Assembly (NCBI GenBank): GCA_050701115.1
Contig: JBOHER010000216.1
Location: forward strand, 1 to 7,364
Source of the DNA: JBOHER01 sp050701115
Lineage (GTDB): Bacteria; Actinomycetota; Actinomycetes; Mycobacteriales; Pseudonocardiaceae
Reading direction: 5' to 3'
Length of the DNA stretch: 7,364 bases
The stretch's first letter is position 1, and each line of letters starts with the position of its first letter. The notes beneath the pieces were generated by a model. It saw nothing but the letters and a program-made list of their open reading frames with translations. It was not told where the DNA came from and searched no databases. Below, in pieces: positions 6,145 to 7,364 of the stretch. The translations under genes were made by a program, and so were the position numbers.

Positions 6145-7086
6145 ATGCGCATCGCCATCCTTGACGACTACCAGAACGTCGCCCTCGGCTTCGCCGGCTG
6201 GGACTCGCTGAACGCCGAGATCACCGTGTTCACCGAGCCGATTCCGGAGGCCGAGGAGGTGGTGCGGGCGCTGGCCGGATTCGACGTGGTGGTGGCGATG
6301 CGCGAGCGCACCAAGTTTCCCGCGGATGTGCTGCGCAGGCTGCCGAACCTCGAACTGCTGGTGAGCACCGGCGAGCGCAACGCGGCCATCGATGTGGCTG
6401 CCGCCCGAGATGCCGGGATCGTCGTCTCGGGCACCGGGTACGTCTCGCACCCGACCGCCGAGTTGACCTGGGCGCTGATCCTGGCCGCGGCCCGCAACCT
6501 GCCTGCGGAGGAACGCGCCGTGCGCGACGGCCGCTGGCAGCAGGGGGTCGGCACGAGCCTGCACGGCAAGACGCTTGGGCTGATCGGCCTGGGCAGGCTG
6601 GGCGCGCGGGTGGCGGAGATAGGCCAGGTGTTCGGCATGAAGACGGTGGCATGGAGCCAGAACCTGACGGCGGAGCGCGCCGCCGAGCATGGCGTCACCG
6701 CGATGTCCCGGGAGGACCTCTTGCGGTCCGCCGATGTGGTGTCGATCCACCTGGTGCTGTCCCGGCGCTCACGGGGGCTGATCGGTGCCGGAGCGCTGGC
6801 GCTCATGAAGCCCGGAGCCCTACTGGTGAACACCTCGCGGGGGCCGATCATCGACCAGGACGCGCTACTCGACGCGCTGCATCGGGGCGCGATCCGGGCG
6901 GCCCTTGATGTATACGACGCCGAGCCGCTGCCCGCCGACCATCCGATCCGGTCCGCGCCGAACACGGTGCTCACTCCGCATATCGGCTACGTCGCCGACG
7001 ACCTGTACGAGCTGTTCTACCGCGATGCTGTGGCGGACATCGCCGCCTTCCAGGCGGGCAAGCCAATTCGGATCATGACGGGTTAG
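6145..7086 (+). CDS. D-2-hydroxyacid dehydrogenase family protein (PGDH-like)
   Basis: A 313-residue cytoplasmic NAD(P)-dependent oxidoreductase of the D-isomer-specific 2-hydroxyacid dehydrogenase family. The Rossmann nucleotide loop is GLGRLG (148-153) in LGLIGLGRLGARVAEIG. The catalytic triad positions are all present: R232 in NTSRGPIID, E260 in ALDVYDAEP and H279 in LTPHIGY. The N-terminal substrate domain includes VVAMRERTKFP (49-59) and STGERNAAIDV (74-84), and HPTAELTWALI (102-112) precedes the nucleotide domain. Strand beta-2 ends in AWSQN and not in the Asp typical of strict NAD enzymes, so cofactor preference is uncertain. It lacks the ACT/ASB regulatory domains of full-length serine-pathway PGDH, so it is probably not SerA; the substrate cannot be read from sequence. 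ATG 6145 begins directly at the conserved MRIAILDDYQNVAL. The gene is divergent from the membrane protein-tetR operon and ends at the hairpin. Confidence 0.92.
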   Translation: MRIAILDDYQNVALGFAGWDSLNAEITVFTEPIPEAEEVVRALAGFDVVVAMRERTKFPADVLRRLPNLELLVSTGERNAAIDVAAARDAGIVVSGTGYVSHPTAELTWALILAAARNLPAEERAVRDGRWQQGVGTSLHGKTLGLIGLGRLGARVAEIGQVFGMKTVAWSQNLTAERAAEHGVTAMSREDLLRSADVVSIHLVLSRRSRGLIGAGALALMKPGALLVNTSRGPIIDQDALLDALHRGAIRAALDVYDAEPLPADHPIRSAPNTVLTPHIGYVADDLYELFYRDAVADIAAFQAGKPIRIMTG

Positions 7087-7148
7087 GGCGAGCTGAAGGT
7101 GACCTTCGGTGCGTATACGGTACCGAAGGTCACCTTCGGCTCGCGCCC
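7086..7148. terminator. Long nested hairpin between convergent genes, probable bidirectional terminator
   Basis: Bases 7090-7110 pair with 7122-7142 over 21 positions (20 Watson-Crick pairs and one G-U at 7094/7138) around an 11-base loop. A further GGGC (7086-7089) pairs with GCCC (7145-7148) across a 2-base bulge. No T-rich tract follows on either side, so this would be an actinobacterial hairpin-only (I-type) terminator. It sits exactly between two convergent genes, contains the hydrolase stop codon and touches the last base of the dehydrogenase stop, as expected for a shared terminator. Confidence 0.72.
7095..7139. repeat. Two 15-bp self-palindromic units, 30 bp apart, within the hairpin
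   Basis: GAAGGTGACCTTCGG (7095-7109) and GAAGGTCACCTTCGG (7125-7139) differ only at the central base. Each holds a 13-base palindrome (GAAGGT-S-ACCTTC), so the arms of the large hairpin are themselves palindromic. No further copy was seen in this window. It may belong to a dispersed intergenic repeat family of its genome (inference). Confidence 0.75.
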
Positions 7149-7364
7149 TCGGCGAGCACCGCGTCGGCGAACTGAGGCCACACTTCGGCTGCCCACGGCC
7201 CGAAATCGCGGTCGGTCAGGGCGATGCAGCCGATCTTGGCGTCGGGATCGATCCACAGGAACGTGCCGGACTGCCCGAAGTGGCCGAACGTGGCAGGCGA
7301 TCCGGTAGAACCGGTCCAATGTGGACTCTTGTGATCCCGGATCTCGAAGCCGAGACCCCAGTCG
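7130..7364 (-). CDS. Serine hydrolase, beta-lactamase/esterase family, C-terminal part (5' end outside window)
   Basis: Reading the minus strand from the right edge, an open frame of 77 residues runs from base 7363 to TGA 7132-7130. The start is beyond the window. It begins DWGLGFEIRDHKSPHW and continues through ATFGHFGQSGTFLWIDPD, then ALTDRDFGPWAAEVWPQF. The GLGF...GHFGQSGTFLWIDP pattern is typical of the C-terminal end of class C beta-lactamase-like serine hydrolases, where HFG stands at the position of the KTG box. The catalytic SxxK and YxN motifs would lie outside the window, so activity cannot be judged. Substrate class (beta-lactam, ester or peptide) is unknown. The last residues (ASRR) are encoded by the right arm of the 7086-7148 hairpin. 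The gene converges on the dehydrogenase with 43 bases between stop codons. Confidence 0.85.
   Translation of the reverse strand, partial: DWGLGFEIRDHKSPHWTGSTGSPATFGHFGQSGTFLWIDPDAKIGCIALTDRDFGPWAAEVWPQFADAVLAEGASRR

Overview
The window is GC-rich, densely packed actinobacterial chromosome. The gene order alaS-ruvX-mltG-aroE, the GTG/TTG starts with short overlaps, and the protein sequences fit an actinomycete, most likely of the order Pseudonocardiales (Amycolatopsis/Saccharopolyspora-like). That placement is an inference from gene style and order, not from a database search.

Bases 1-4885 (+ strand) are a tightly overlapping housekeeping cluster: the C-terminal 628 residues of alanyl-tRNA synthetase (alaS, cut by the left edge), ruvX (RNase H-fold rRNA-processing/Holliday-junction nuclease family), mltG (membrane-anchored endolytic murein transglycosylase) and aroE (shikimate dehydrogenase). 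All three internal junctions overlap, by 4, 4 and 14 bases, so the genes are probably co-transcribed and translationally coupled. The same order is known from Mycobacterium tuberculosis (Rv2555c-Rv2552c).

Bases 4895-6081 (- strand) form a compact accessory unit convergent with aroE. A 141-residue three-helix membrane protein of unknown function is followed 9 bases later by a TetR-family regulator. Upstream of the membrane protein lie two identical perfect palindromes, TTGAACGTGTTCAA, 34 bp apart. One supplies the -35 hexamer and the other covers the predicted transcription start. This is a textbook layout for an autorepressed TetR operon and is the most interesting feature of the window.

Bases 6111-7086 (+ strand) carry a divergent D-2-hydroxyacid dehydrogenase with complete catalytic residues. 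It has either a predicted leaderless promoter or, alternatively, a short 23-codon upstream ORF with a good ribosome binding site.

Bases 7086-7148 are a long nested hairpin separating the dehydrogenase from a convergent, right-edge-truncated serine hydrolase (beta-lactamase/esterase family, - strand). The hairpin overlaps the ends of both genes and probably acts as a bidirectional terminator.

I saw no tRNA, rRNA, CRISPR, insertion sequence or phage feature. No gene-free stretch exceeds 300 bases; the longest is the 131-base divergent region 6014-6144.
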